A stretch of DNA of 64,000 nucleotides from Bacteroidota bacterium (GTDB lineage Bacteria; Bacteroidota; Bacteroidia; Cytophagales; Cyclobacteriaceae): positions 206,369 to 270,368 of the forward strand of contig JACPVX010000018.1 in NCBI GenBank assembly GCA_016191555.1, given 5' to 3'. Position numbers and translations under genes: made by a program. Below are positions 44,331 through 54,198 of this stretch, piece by piece (positions within the stretch are counted from its first letter, which is position 1; each line of letters opens with the position of its first letter). The notes under the pieces were generated by a model. The model made no database searches. It was not told where the DNA came from and was given only the letters and a program-made list of their open reading frames with translations.

Positions 44331-45683
44331 CTAAAGTCGAAACAAGAGTGCGAAGATCAATTTTGATTCGGATTTAACCAGATCGGGCCGCCAGTTGGGA
44401 TCGAGTGGCGTGGTGTTATAACCACTGGGCGATGTTACCCCGCCATGCCCTGCAAAGTATGGCACACTGGCTTCGCGGTGGACCCACTCCATCCGAAAGA
44501 GAATGTGTTGGCTGGGCATATAGTCGATGTTGGTCGATGCATCCCATCCTTCGAATGGATCTCCCGGATTGGCAGAGAAAGGAAAGGCGCCTGCTGTTTG
44601 CGTAGGATTATTAGGATTAGGCAGCGGACTTGCCTGACCGGTAGGGTAGAGCACGAGATAGCGCCCTGGGTTTTTCATAAAGCCACCGCCCAGCGTCCAC
44701 GCCCATTTATTTTGCGCAAACCACACGCGGTTGTAAAACATGGCGCTCACAAAATATTGAGCAGGATTCGCAGGATCGCTGTCGTCAAATCCATTGACAC
44801 CTCCGCCTTTTTCGAAGCCGATGTCTCCTGTAAAAGAAAATGCCATTTTAGAAATTCCGCTTCGCTCCGGATGATTATAATAGCGATGCAACACACTGTT
44901 GTCGGAATGAAATCTTTTTCGATCTGGAATGGCTGCCGCATCGGCACCGTAATAATTGTTGGTAATTAATTTCCAATTACTATTAGACGACATGTACGTA
45001 ACGGAGCCACCAATCCCAGGCATGGAGTTGAACATGCCATAACTTTGCCAGCCGTTGATCAACCACGGTTCGATCTTCAGATTTTTAGTTGGAAAAATTT
45101 GAATTCGAACACCATTGAAAAACCAAGGTGTGTTATCGGAAGTGAAGGAAGCCTGATATTCCCAGTTCTCTGCCTGATAGAATGAGTTAAGTCCGATATA
45201 CGACATAAACAAACCTGCATCAATGTTAATACCATACCATTTGTCGATGTGATATCCGGCATATGCTTCGCTCAAGTAACGATACACATTGGCCAGATCG
45301 TATTGTCCGCGATACGGACTGTAATCATTTCGAGGAACAACAGTAGAGCGCGTACCAAACTGTGTCATGATGCGTGCCCGTACATTTTGGTAATTGAAAT
45401 CACCACCAAAATGCAGCGCTGCCAATTGTAATTCGGCATGACGCGCTAAGGCTGTTGAGCCTACTACTGTATGATCGATTGGGTCGTTGAAGGAATAGTT
45501 GTAGTTTAAATCCATCAATAGAGAAGGCGTAAAAATCTTCATGTGTTGAAATACAGATGAGTCGCGCCTGTCAGCACCATTCTGCCACGTTTGGTCAATT
45601 CCAGCAAAGGGCACTTTCACTTGTGCAATTGTTTGGCTCAAAATGAAAATGGCCAAACTGGTGAGGCAAAAGATGTTTTTCAT
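44331..45683 (-). CDS. Putative outer-membrane porin
   Basis: A 450-residue exported protein (signal MKNIFCLTSLAIFILSQTIA) rich in aromatic, alternating strands and ending LIFALLFRL, as in outer-membrane barrels. It resembles the putative porin family found in Bacteroidota. Its ATG overlaps the Kup stop by 4 nt, so it is likely translated with the potassium transporter and may let potassium or other solutes through the outer membrane (inference). Confidence 0.78.
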   Translation of the reverse strand: MKNIFCLTSLAIFILSQTIAQVKVPFAGIDQTWQNGADRRDSSVFQHMKIFTPSLLMDLNYNYSFNDPIDHTVVGSTALARHAELQLAALHFGGDFNYQNVRARIMTQFGTRSTVVPRNDYSPYRGQYDLANVYRYLSEAYAGYHIDKWYGINIDAGLFMSYIGLNSFYQAENWEYQASFTSDNTPWFFNGVRIQIFPTKNLKIEPWLINGWQSYGMFNSMPGIGGSVTYMSSNSNWKLITNNYYGADAAAIPDRKRFHSDNSVLHRYYNHPERSGISKMAFSFTGDIGFEKGGGVNGFDDSDPANPAQYFVSAMFYNRVWFAQNKWAWTLGGGFMKNPGRYLVLYPTGQASPLPNPNNPTQTAGAFPFSANPGDPFEGWDASTNIDYMPSQHILFRMEWVHREASVPYFAGHGGVTSPSGYNTTPLDPNWRPDLVKSESKLIFALLFRL

Positions 45684-47629
45684 AATACGTTGTGACTTGT
45701 TTTGGTCAATTCAATAGAATGTGCCGGATTGTATACCAATGGCACTTGCTCTACAATCACGTCACTTTTTTCAAGCCCGAATGCTTTCTCATCATTTTGT
45801 CCCAGGCGTTTCAAGAAAAAATAACCATTCAACAATAAACCTTCGCGCAATGCAAATTCATTTTCGACAGAGAGGAATTTTTCGATGATAATGAATTTAA
45901 AGTCCGGCTCCGGATTGTATTTGGTCGAGCCATCCGGACGAATGTGCAGGTTGAGTTCTTTCTGTGCCACCAACTCTTGCACAATTTTTTTGAAGAACAA
46001 CTCGGTGCGCGGTTGTACACGGAAGCCCATGTGGATATTTACCTTGATTACTTTATCGTCCAGCAATTCAGTCACATCGTATGTAAGTGTGTAGGGCTCC
46101 TCGGTGTAGTCGATGTGCAAGAACCAATACACATCGGCTCGCTTGGGTTTCTTGGAAAAAATGGATTTGATAATTTTCTCTTCAATCTGTTGACGGCTGT
46201 TGGCTTTCGTCATATAAATCAAGTGGGTGGCAAATTTCGGAATTTCATCGTCTTCGCTCAGTTCTTTGATCAGTGATGTGTATTTTCCCAACTCGACAAA
46301 CTTCACAAATTGATTATTGATTTTGCGGGCGTAGTACCAAACGTACATCACCATAAAAATCAGCAACTCGAAGAAGAGGAACATCCAGCGTTCTTTGATC
46401 TTCGCCACATTGGTAATGAAAAACGACATTTCAATTGAACCAAATACAATCACAAATAAGACAACCCAACCCCAATGCCATTTCTTAATGAACAACATGA
46501 AGTAGCAAAGTAGAATCGTAGTCATCAACATCGCTACGGTGATGGAGAAACCATAAGCCGCCTCCATGTGGGTGGAGTTTTGGAAGTAGAGAATCATCAT
46601 CACGCAGCCAATCCACAAAATAGTGTTGACACTTGGAATATAGATTTGACCTTTCAATTCAGTTGGCTGACGCACGGCCACACGCGGCCAGAAGTTTAAG
46701 CTGATCGCTTCGCTGATAAGTGTGTATGATCCACTGATGAGTGCTTGCGATGCAATGATGGCGGCAGCCGTAGCAATCACAACTCCGGCAATTAAAAACC
46801 ATTCGGGCATGATTTCATAAAATGGATTGCGACCGCTTAGCTCGTTGCCACCCTCTGTCATAATCCAAGCGGCTTGTCCTAGATAATTGATGATCAAACA
46901 CACCTTCACCAATCCCCAGGTGATTCGGATATTTTTTCGACCACAGTGCCCTAAGTCGGAGTAAAGTGCTTCAGCTCCGGTAGTGGCGAGAAACACAGCA
47001 CCGAGTAACCAAAACCCTTGAGGATATTTCACTAACAATTCATACGCGTAGCGTGGATTTAAACTTTTAAGAATTTCGGGATAATGAAACACCTGAATAA
47101 TTCCGAGTGTGAATAGCATGGTGAACCAAATCAGCATCATCGGCCCGAAAACAAAACCTACACGTTGTGTTCCAAAGCGTTGGAAGAAGAATAGCAAAGA
47201 GAGGATTACAATAACGATAGGTACAGTTGGTAAATGCGGAACAACAAGTTCCAACCCTTCTACAGCCGAAGCAACCGAGATAGGAGGTGTAATGATACCA
47301 TCGGCTAATAGGGTAGTGGCTCCAAGAATGGTAGGAATAACTAACCCTTTGCCATATCGCTTGACTAATGCATACAAAGAAAATACACCGCCTTCTCCTT
47401 GGTTGTCGGCCATCAGGGTGATGATGATGTACTTGACGGTGGTCTGCAAAACCAATGTCCAAAAAATGCAGGAGACTCCTCCATACACTAACATCACGTC
47501 AATGGGTTTGTCGCCCATAATAGCCTTGAGCACATACAGCGGACTGGTGCCAATGTCTCCGTAGATAATCCCCAGTGCTACTAACAAAGAGGCAATAGTT
47601 ATCCTGTCCGAACTTTTAATCGATTTCAT
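45680..47629 (-). CDS. kup: Kup-type potassium transporter
   Basis: A 649-residue potassium uptake protein of the Kup/HAK/KT family, a K+/H+ symporter in characterised cases. About 12 membrane helices occupy residues 10-450. The family signature GIIYGDIGTSPLYVLKA is near the N-terminus, with LADGIITPPISVASAVEG near 105. A cytoplasmic C-terminal domain of about 190 residues follows. The gene lies 24 nt downstream of the kdpE-like regulator, not with kdpFABC, so potassium sensing here appears to control a low-affinity-type system. Confidence 0.94.
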   Translation of the reverse strand: MKSIKSSDRITIASLLVALGIIYGDIGTSPLYVLKAIMGDKPIDVMLVYGGVSCIFWTLVLQTTVKYIIITLMADNQGEGGVFSLYALVKRYGKGLVIPTILGATTLLADGIITPPISVASAVEGLELVVPHLPTVPIVIVILSLLFFFQRFGTQRVGFVFGPMMLIWFTMLFTLGIIQVFHYPEILKSLNPRYAYELLVKYPQGFWLLGAVFLATTGAEALYSDLGHCGRKNIRITWGLVKVCLIINYLGQAAWIMTEGGNELSGRNPFYEIMPEWFLIAGVVIATAAAIIASQALISGSYTLISEAISLNFWPRVAVRQPTELKGQIYIPSVNTILWIGCVMMILYFQNSTHMEAAYGFSITVAMLMTTILLCYFMLFIKKWHWGWVVLFVIVFGSIEMSFFITNVAKIKERWMFLFFELLIFMVMYVWYYARKINNQFVKFVELGKYTSLIKELSEDDEIPKFATHLIYMTKANSRQQIEEKIIKSIFSKKPKRADVYWFLHIDYTEEPYTLTYDVTELLDDKVIKVNIHMGFRVQPRTELFFKKIVQELVAQKELNLHIRPDGSTKYNPEPDFKFIIIEKFLSVENEFALREGLLLNGYFFLKRLGQNDEKAFGLEKSDVIVEQVPLVYNPAHSIELTKTSHNVL

Positions 47630-47653
47630 AAGTAAGATAATATGGTAGTTGAT

Positions 47654-48334
47654 TTATGCGATGAAGCGGTAGCCTACACCTGATTCAGTGATGATGTGTA
47701 CAGGTCGGTTGGGGTCAGCTTCTATTTTTTTTCTAAGTTGAGCAATGAACACACGTAGGTATTGGGACTCTTCCCGGTACGAAGGGCCCCACACTTGCGT
47801 GAGTAAATAATGATGCGTTAAAACTTTGCTTTCGTTTTTTGCTAGCAAGGCAAGCAATGTATATTCAGTGGCAGTCAATTTGATCTTTTGGTTGTTCTTT
47901 TTGACTGTGCGCGATGAGAAGTCAAGTACTACATCTCCGAAAGAGAGCACCGCATGATTTTCATCAGCAGTATTTTTTCTCAGGGCAGCGCGTATGCGTG
48001 CCATTAGTTCGCCTGTGCGAAATGGTTTGACTAGGTAATCACTGGCGCCATTGTCCAATGCGCGCACGATGTCCTCTTCATTGCTTTGCACCGATAAAAT
48101 GATTACTGGATTGGTGTACCATTCACGCAAATGTTTTAATACGTCATGCCCGTTTTGATCGGGCAGACCGATATCCAGTAAAATTAAATCTGGCGGGTGA
48201 TTGGCTACGGCCGCTAATCCTTCTTTGGCGGTAGTCGCTTCATTCACTGTAAACTCTTGTGCTTCCAATGTAATGGTTAACAGCTTGCGAATTTGCGCTT
48301 CATCATCAATCACCAAAACAGTTGACTTATTCAT
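47654..48334 (-). CDS. KdpE-like response regulator (OmpR family)
   Basis: A 226-residue response regulator with a receiver domain (phosphoacceptor Asp in LILLDIGLPDQNGHDVL, switch residues PVIILSVQSN and DYLVKPF) and a C-terminal winged helix (LTATEYTLLALLAKNESKVL; VFIAQLRKKIEADP). It most resembles KdpE. It overlaps the sensor kinase gene by 8 nt and precedes kup. Confidence 0.92.
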   Translation of the reverse strand: MNKSTVLVIDDEAQIRKLLTITLEAQEFTVNEATTAKEGLAAVANHPPDLILLDIGLPDQNGHDVLKHLREWYTNPVIILSVQSNEEDIVRALDNGASDYLVKPFRTGELMARIRAALRKNTADENHAVLSFGDVVLDFSSRTVKKNNQKIKLTATEYTLLALLAKNESKVLTHHYLLTQVWGPSYREESQYLRVFIAQLRKKIEADPNRPVHIITESGVGYRFIA

Positions 48335-49427
48335 GTTTCAAGTTGTTGAGGTAAGTTAATTCAGTTGGTAGAATGATTGTAAACTCTGCACCACTTAAAG
48401 GTAAATTTCGAAGAGTGATAGTTCCGCCATGCGCTTCAATAAATCCACGCACAATAGATAACCCTAAACCGGTTCCGCCCGGGCGTGAGCCATGGGCCCG
48501 ATAAAATTTATCAAATACACGATCGATTTCTTTTTCAGGAAATCCCTTTCCGGTATCTGAGATGGCAATCAGTAATTTTTCTTCCACGCAATTGGCACTA
48601 ATCAAAATCGAAGTTCCCTCACTCGTATGCTGAATGGCATTGTTGATCAGATTGAACAACACTTGTTCCATCAGGGCAAAATCTAATTTGAAAAGCGGAA
48701 GGCTTTCGGCAGCGGACACAGTCACTGAATGATTACTGAATGTAGGGTCAAATTGGCCGAGTGTGGTATAGATCAATTCGCGTACATCCACCCAGTCTTT
48801 TCTAATTTTAATAGCACCCGATTCTAATCGTGAAACGCCTAATAAGTTCTCTACTTGACGATTGAGTCGGATGGAGGCAATATTGATTTCGTTCAGTAAT
48901 TCGTGTTTAGTTGTTTCGCTCAATTTGTTTTCTGATGCCAATAAATTGTCCGTTGCCCCCATGATTGTAGTGATAGGTGTTCGCAATTCGTGAGAAAGTG
49001 AATTGAGCAGGGTATTGTAAAATTTGAGATCACGACTTCGCTCTTCACGCTTGCGCACTTCCTGCTGTGCTTGTCTGATTTTAGCAGTTAAAACGGCATG
49101 GATTAAAACGATGATGAAGTACATCAAGAGTAGCACCTGATCCTCTGAAGTGCCGATAGAAAAGGTAAAGCGTGGAGGAATAAAAATGAAATTCCACAAT
49201 AAAGCACTAAGTATAGCCGCCAGTACGAGAGGAAGGATGTCTAAGAAAAGGGAAAGCAACGAAATAGTTACGAGTAGAAAAAAGGCGATCGCGCGATAGC
49301 CAACTATTTCATGAATTAATAAACTGAGAAGCACCACTACCAGCACTGCTCCCAGACTAATAAAATACTGTTGCCGTATAGGAACTTCTTTTAACAGACG
49401 ATTCATGGCCTTCTTTGAATAGGTCAA
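48327..49427 (-). CDS. KdpD-like sensor histidine kinase, short form
   Basis: A 366-residue kinase. Four membrane helices near residues 20-115 match the DUF4118 segment of KdpD. A HisKA domain (SLSHELRTPITTIMG, His about 146) and HATPase domain (NLINNAIQHTSEG; DTGKGFPEKEIDRVF; GGTGLGLSIVRGF) follow. The large N-terminal KdpD/USP domain that senses potassium and ATP in enteric KdpD is absent. It probably senses ionic or turgor stress through the membrane part. Confidence 0.88.
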   Translation of the reverse strand: MTYSKKAMNRLLKEVPIRQQYFISLGAVLVVVLLSLLIHEIVGYRAIAFFLLVTISLLSLFLDILPLVLAAILSALLWNFIFIPPRFTFSIGTSEDQVLLLMYFIIVLIHAVLTAKIRQAQQEVRKREERSRDLKFYNTLLNSLSHELRTPITTIMGATDNLLASENKLSETTKHELLNEINIASIRLNRQVENLLGVSRLESGAIKIRKDWVDVRELIYTTLGQFDPTFSNHSVTVSAAESLPLFKLDFALMEQVLFNLINNAIQHTSEGTSILISANCVEEKLLIAISDTGKGFPEKEIDRVFDKFYRAHGSRPGGTGLGLSIVRGFIEAHGGTITLRNLPLSGAEFTIILPTELTYLNNLKHE

Positions 49428-49560
49428 AAGTAGGCCAATTGCTATAAATATGGTATAAAACTAAAGGTGTGAGATGTAAAGATTTTATAAAGATTGACTT
49501 AAATCAAGGACTTAGGAATGGATTTGGTGCGGTAGACTTTGTTTAAATATCATTTTAGAT

Positions 49561-50205
49561 TTACAGTGCATTTTTTGCAGCAATCAATATAATACCCTCC
49601 TGAGCCAATCCTTCGAACTCCAACTTAGTAATTCCTTTCACCCACAAGGCATCCCGTTCATGGAGTAAACGGTTTTGCACTTCAAACACGCCCCCGATTA
49701 TGAATATAAATACTTCCGCATTTGTGGAAACATCCAAGTAACCGTCTATCCGTCCATCAAACTTTCCAATTAGCAGTTTAGTCGATTCATCATATGGAAT
49801 AAGAGAGTGAAGTTGATTTTTCACTTCTAGATTGAACAAACAGGTTTCACCAATACCCTTATTGCCTGGTACAGTAATTTCAAGGAAGTGAATTTCATTT
49901 TCCTTGTAAGAATTTTCGATTGCATACGGACCCGAGATGGCCGCACTGGCACCCGGAATCAGCGAATACAATTCGTTGGCTTGTGTTATTTGCAATGAAC
50001 CGGAAAGAGGCAGTATCACACGCATAAAGTGATGAGGTACCACACTGGCAAAATCACTAAGTGCCGACAAACAACTTTCTTTAAAAATAATTTTTGAATC
50101 CTGGCCATTCAATAGGGTGGTAAGGCTACGAAAAGAAGAAGTTGATTCTTCTTTTCGCGATCCTCCCAAATGAATTTTAGCCGAAATAGCTTCTTGTACT
50201 TTCAT
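49561..50205 (-). CDS. Cupin/pirin-like protein
   Basis: A 214-residue beta-rich protein. The segments GSLQITQANELYSLIPGASA, NEIHFLEITV and VFIFIIGGVFEVQNRLLHERDALWV resemble the C-terminal region of Bacteroidota pirin-type cupins. The histidine metal site of pirin is not complete in what I can see. Function uncertain. It is 12 nt downstream of the intradiol-dioxygenase-like gene and probably co-transcribed. Confidence 0.5.
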   Translation of the reverse strand: MKVQEAISAKIHLGGSRKEESTSSFRSLTTLLNGQDSKIIFKESCLSALSDFASVVPHHFMRVILPLSGSLQITQANELYSLIPGASAAISGPYAIENSYKENEIHFLEITVPGNKGIGETCLFNLEVKNQLHSLIPYDESTKLLIGKFDGRIDGYLDVSTNAEVFIFIIGGVFEVQNRLLHERDALWVKGITKLEFEGLAQEGIILIAAKNAL

Positions 50206-50217
50206 CAGATGTTCTGT

Positions 50218-50946
50218 TTAACCATTCACTACGATAGTGTGCGTAAGCGCAAAGCCAGATTCGATACTGCCAGTGATGGCAGATAGCTCAGAAGAGACGC
50301 CATCTGAAAATACGTTGTCGCTACTGTTGCTGGTATATCCACTCATTCCTTTGGTATACCCATTGGCAGTAGAGGCATTCACTAAATTCACAGCGCTGGA
50401 TGTTCCTTCTGGAAAAGCAATTTGTGTTACTAGTAGTGAATTGCCGGTGGCTGTGTACACGTGAACGTGAATGTGCGTTGCTCTTCCGGTATACCATCCT
50501 GGAAAAATAGTTGTATAGCCTACTTGGCCATTGGCGTTTGTGCTTTGCCGTCCGCGCAAGAAATGGTTTGTAGTGTAATTAGTTGCCTGCATGCCAGTGC
50601 CACCATATTCAGAATAGTTGCCATCTTTATCGCAATGCCAGATGTCTACTAATACACCAGCTAGCGCTGCGCAGTTGTTGTTTTTGTTTTGAATGGTAAT
50701 GGTTACCGTAAGCGGAATGCCGGTGCGATCTCCTCGAATATCTGCTCGGACTAATGAGCCTGGGTCCAGCGTAGGGAAGGGTCCAGCAGTTTCAGTGGCG
50801 GTAGTGGTGCAGGTACCGGTTGTGCCTCCGGAAGTAGTTCCGCTGCTCGATTGATTGGAGGGAGTTACGTCATTTTCTTTACAAGCTGCGGCTAGTGGAA
50901 TTAGACCAATAAGTCCGATGGTTTTTAAGAACTCTTTGCGTTCCAT
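50218..50946 (-). CDS. Exported intradiol ring-cleavage dioxygenase-like protein
   Basis: A 242-residue lipoprotein or Tat-like exported protein (KTIGLIGLIPLAAACKEND) with a linker rich in Ser, Gly and Thr. The catalytic domain resembles protocatechuate 3,4-dioxygenase: TETAGPFPTLDPGSLVRADI, VDIWHCDKDGNYSEYGG and PGWYTGRATHIHVHVYT. The likely iron ligands are the Tyr residues in DGNYSEY and GWY and the two His in HIHVH. Such cell-surface forms are of unknown substrate. Confidence 0.85.
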   Translation of the reverse strand: MERKEFLKTIGLIGLIPLAAACKENDVTPSNQSSSGTTSGGTTGTCTTTATETAGPFPTLDPGSLVRADIRGDRTGIPLTVTITIQNKNNNCAALAGVLVDIWHCDKDGNYSEYGGTGMQATNYTTNHFLRGRQSTNANGQVGYTTIFPGWYTGRATHIHVHVYTATGNSLLVTQIAFPEGTSSAVNLVNASTANGYTKGMSGYTSNSSDNVFSDGVSSELSAITGSIESGFALTHTIVVNG

Positions 50947-51000
50947 ACGTAGTTGGTTTTGTTTGGGTAAGAAAGATTTATAGTATTGGTTCAGGCTTTA

Positions 51001-51032
51001 AAAAACGAGCTTCCCCATGGCGGAGAAGCTCG
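51001..51032 (-). terminator. Terminator after the Ser/Thr-rich lipoprotein gene
   Basis: Stem CGAGCTTCTCC / GGGGAAGCTCG (51006-51032) with T on the 3' side of the minus transcript and A on the other side, so it may act in both directions. Confidence 0.85.
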
Positions 51033-51049
51033 AAAAAAATCAACCCCTC

Positions 51050-52117
51050 TTATCTTCCAATTGTCTTTGTGGTCACTACTCCATTGATGCTTATGGTAAT
51101 TGTTTTGTTAGTGCAACTTCCGTCACCAAAGTCGATGATTACAGTGTCGGTTTGGTAAGTAGTTGAAACAGTTCCGCTCACAGGCGAGTGCCTTTCTCTT
51201 CCACACGCGATATCATCGGTAATGGCTTTAGTAATCGTGTTAGAGAAAAGTACAGTTCCGCTGGCAAGCGTTACTGACGTGTTTCCTTCCGTCACGATCG
51301 TGCCACTCACTGGTTTATTATTTGAATCGAGCGTCACAGTAGAGGTGCGCTTTTTAGTACTTACCCAAGCGGTAACAGTTCCGTCAGCCAGTGTGATCTT
51401 GCCATTGCTTACACTGGAATTTGAAATGCGGACACCGGTTGAGCTGTCGTATGAGTGCGTTTTCGTTTTGGTTCCTTCAATCTGAATTCCGTTTACTTTA
51501 TAGTTGGTGAAGGTAATCGTTTCCGTACGAAGGCTGCTATCGCCTGAGCGAGTAATGGTGATAGAGCCGGAGCGGGTAATGGTGTTGTCACCTCTTTTGT
51601 TGGTAACACCGGTACCAAAATCAACAACCGTTTTTACAATGGTAGCCAGCAACGAATCCATTTGAGGAAACTGGCCGCCACTGAAGCTGCAGCCTTCCGG
51701 CTTGCTTGTAGAAGAAGGTTCTGGCAACGACACCACATCGCCATTGGCATTGTAATGTGTGATGGTTGCGCCACCACCGCCATGCATGCGGAACCCGCGA
51801 AAGTCACCCGCACTTTCGGCATCGATGATGGCAAGCAGTGTATCATCTTTAGTAATGAAATTGGTGCCATCTAATATGTGACCTTTGCCCTTTCCACCTT
51901 TGCCACTACGGCCTGAAATTGAACTGGAAGAACTCAATGTGCCGGAAGAGCTTCCTGAAATGGTAAAGCTGCTACCGCTGGCCAACTGACCGGATGCTTG
52001 CGCTAAATCGGTGAGATTAGAATCTGTAGTTACCGTCAACTCATTGCTCGAACAGGCCCAGATAAATGCCATGATCGAGGCAACCACTAACATACTCTTG
52101 AAATTTAACTTTTTCAT
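51050..52117 (-). CDS. Ser/Thr-rich lipoprotein
   Basis: A 355-residue lipoprotein (lipobox cysteine in MAFIWACSSNE). A low-complexity Ser/Gly segment (about residues 42-80) is followed by long beta-rich stretches with repeated TITRSGSITITRSG units and a C-terminal TKTITISINGVVTTKTIG. It looks like a surface protein of unknown function. Two ATGTGTAG repeats lie 65-93 nt upstream, suggesting control by the adjacent LytTR system. Confidence 0.7.
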   Translation of the reverse strand: MKKLNFKSMLVVASIMAFIWACSSNELTVTTDSNLTDLAQASGQLASGSSFTISGSSSGTLSSSSSISGRSGKGGKGKGHILDGTNFITKDDTLLAIIDAESAGDFRGFRMHGGGGATITHYNANGDVVSLPEPSSTSKPEGCSFSGGQFPQMDSLLATIVKTVVDFGTGVTNKRGDNTITRSGSITITRSGDSSLRTETITFTNYKVNGIQIEGTKTKTHSYDSSTGVRISNSSVSNGKITLADGTVTAWVSTKKRTSTVTLDSNNKPVSGTIVTEGNTSVTLASGTVLFSNTITKAITDDIACGRERHSPVSGTVSTTYQTDTVIIDFGDGSCTNKTITISINGVVTTKTIGR

Positions 52118-52358
52118 AAACTTGTTTAGTTTGTTTCCTCTTAGACGAACAAGATAGTGCTGGGATTATTCCGCCAATCTTATGTGTAGCTACTCACTTG
52201 TAATGTGTAGATGGATTATTCAATCTTGATGCTAAATCTTTTGATTTCGTACAGGTGGTTTAAGAAAAAATGAAGAACACCATATAGAAATCCTTTCGGG
52301 AGGTGATGCTCACATGATAATGCAAGATTTTGATTGACCTCCTGCGGTTGCTTCTGGG
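52118..52358. promoter_or_regulatory. Regulatory spacer with LytTR-type direct repeats
   Basis: The octamer ATGTGTAG occurs at 52182-52189 and 52203-52210, a 21-bp period, which is the arrangement LytTR regulators recognise (two short direct repeats, 12-13 bp apart). The same octamer occurs before the LytS-type kinase gene at 54230. Confidence 0.5.
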
Positions 52359-53063
52359 TTATTCCTGCTTGTATTTTTTCAGAAATGATTCGGCAAACTT
52401 CTCTCCAATGGGCAATGGGTGGGTTCCAATAAAAAGCTGTGCTTTTTGAAAAGAAGTAATTTTGGCCAACGGCACAATGAACGAGTTGTGAATTCGGAAG
52501 AAGTCATTCGAAGAGAGCCGTTGCTCTACGGCTTTCAGATTCATGCGAGTCAGAATAGGTCGCGCTTGACCACTGAGAAATATTTTGATGTAATCTTTAT
52601 ACCCTTCGATGTATTCAATATCGGCAGTATCGATTTTTATTTCTTTGTATTCCGAATGAACATAGAGAAACTTCTTCTCCGTATTTGATTGAGAGCGAAA
52701 TTGAAATTGTTCCTTAGCACGATTAGCTGCTTTTTGTAAACGTTCAAAAGGAATGGGCTTCATCAGGTAATCGATGACTTCCAACTCAAAACCTTCCAGC
52801 GCATATTGATGATAGGCCGTTGTAAAAATGGTCATAGGCGGTTGCGCCATCGAACGCAAGAATTGTATGCCTGTCACCTCCGGCATTTGTATATCCAGAA
52901 ATAAAAGATCCACTTGATTCTTTTCAAGAAAAGAAGTGGCTTGTGCTGCCGATGAACAGGTTCCTACCAATTGAAGAAAAGGTATTTTTCCAAGATCATC
53001 GCTGATCAATTGAAGAGCGAATGGTTCATCGTCAACGGCCAGACATTTAAGTTTTACATCCAT
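52359..53063 (-). CDS. LytTR-family response regulator
   Basis: A 234-residue response regulator with receiver domain (Asp in LLFLDIQMPEVTGIQFL; DYLMKPIPF) and a C-terminal LytTR DNA-binding domain (YIEGYKDYIKIF; FFRIHNSFIVPLAKI). It is separated from the kinase gene by 1 nt and should form one system with it. Confidence 0.95.
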   Translation of the reverse strand: MDVKLKCLAVDDEPFALQLISDDLGKIPFLQLVGTCSSAAQATSFLEKNQVDLLFLDIQMPEVTGIQFLRSMAQPPMTIFTTAYHQYALEGFELEVIDYLMKPIPFERLQKAANRAKEQFQFRSQSNTEKKFLYVHSEYKEIKIDTADIEYIEGYKDYIKIFLSGQARPILTRMNLKAVEQRLSSNDFFRIHNSFIVPLAKITSFQKAQLFIGTHPLPIGEKFAESFLKKYKQE

Positions 53064-53064
53064 A

Positions 53065-54198
53065 TCAATTAATCAATAATTCAAGATGAAGATAAAAGCG
53101 ATCATTGCGTGTCGCGATTTGTAGTACATGCTTATCCGGATAGTGAATCCTCAACCGCTTTTGCAAATTCTGTAACCCTATTCCTGAATTTTCTTTTTCC
53201 GGATTTTCAGTCTTTGGTAAAAATTTGTTTTCAGATACTACGACTAAACGATGATCATCGATTTGAATTTTCAACAAGTTTTTTTGCCCGGCACTAAAAT
53301 CGGCATGTTTAAATAGATTTTCTGCAATGGGCAGGAGCAGGAGTGGAACGATGGTTTTATTCTCAGCTATTCCGTTGATTTCAAAATCGATTGTGTCAGC
53401 TTCCGCCAATCTCATTTTTTGCAATTCGATATACCCGGACAGATGTTCCAATTCCCGGCTAAGCTCTACTTTCTCGCTAGTGGTTTGGTATAAGATGTAG
53501 CGTAGAAGTTGAGATAGTTTTACCAACGAATCTTCAGCTTGATCAGATTTTGATCTCACCAGCCACCGGATATTGTTCAGCGTATTGAATAGAAAGTGTG
53601 GACTGATTTGCAATTTTAATGCAGCTAGCTCGGCATTTTGTCTTTCAAATTCCTGTTCGCGAGCCCGTTCTTTCGTCCGGTTCCAATCTTCCCAAAGGAA
53701 AAGACTGGTGCTAAAGATGATCACCAAAGTTGTCAGCAGGTAGCTGGAAAACAGCGGACTCGCGAACATCATCGGTCTTTCTCTACCGGGATTCATGTCT
53801 CTAGAGGGGCCACCCATCGGATTCATTTCTCTGTCCATTGGAGGCATCGTTGGAGGATCCATTTTTTCCCATGGAAGTGGTGGGCCGTTGGGTTCTGAAA
53901 GATGATGATGGATTTGCCAATTGATCAGGCTAACTATTACGATCAGCAGAATCGCAACAATAGCATAGAGCAACACACCTTTCTTAAAAAGTAACTGAGG
54001 GGCAAGATAAAATAAGTTCAAGTAGAATAATCCGATAAGCAGTCCATTTCGCAATACCAGCGAGAGAAGGTTATCAGATTCTAAAAATGCTTTGGCAAAA
54101 TCTCCGGGTGGTGAAAGCAATAGCGGAGCAAGGAAAAAGAAGACCCACACCACCGAGTGAAGTAGAATTCGGGTCGATAAACTTTTGCCGACTTGCAT
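53065..54198 (-). CDS. LytS-like sensor histidine kinase with Met-rich loop
   Basis: A 377-residue kinase with four membrane helices (residues about 12-32, 45-62, 75-98, 148-168) and a cytoplasmic His_kinase domain (LKLQISPHFLFNTLNNIRWL; LLLLPIAENLFKHADF). Between helices 3 and 4 lies an extracytoplasmic loop of about 40 residues rich in Met and Pro (PPTMPPMDREMNPMGG). Such loops can bind copper or silver ions in other proteins, but this is inference. Confidence 0.9.
   Translation of the reverse strand: MQVGKSLSTRILLHSVVWVFFFLAPLLLSPPGDFAKAFLESDNLLSLVLRNGLLIGLFYLNLFYLAPQLLFKKGVLLYAIVAILLIVIVSLINWQIHHHLSEPNGPPLPWEKMDPPTMPPMDREMNPMGGPSRDMNPGRERPMMFASPLFSSYLLTTLVIIFSTSLFLWEDWNRTKERAREQEFERQNAELAALKLQISPHFLFNTLNNIRWLVRSKSDQAEDSLVKLSQLLRYILYQTTSEKVELSRELEHLSGYIELQKMRLAEADTIDFEINGIAENKTIVPLLLLPIAENLFKHADFSAGQKNLLKIQIDDHRLVVVSENKFLPKTENPEKENSGIGLQNLQKRLRIHYPDKHVLQIATRNDRFYLHLELLIN

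Noticed and set aside
47067..47564. Long ORFs on both strands within kup
   Set aside because: They are shadows of the strongly supported Kup frame and show no coding signature.
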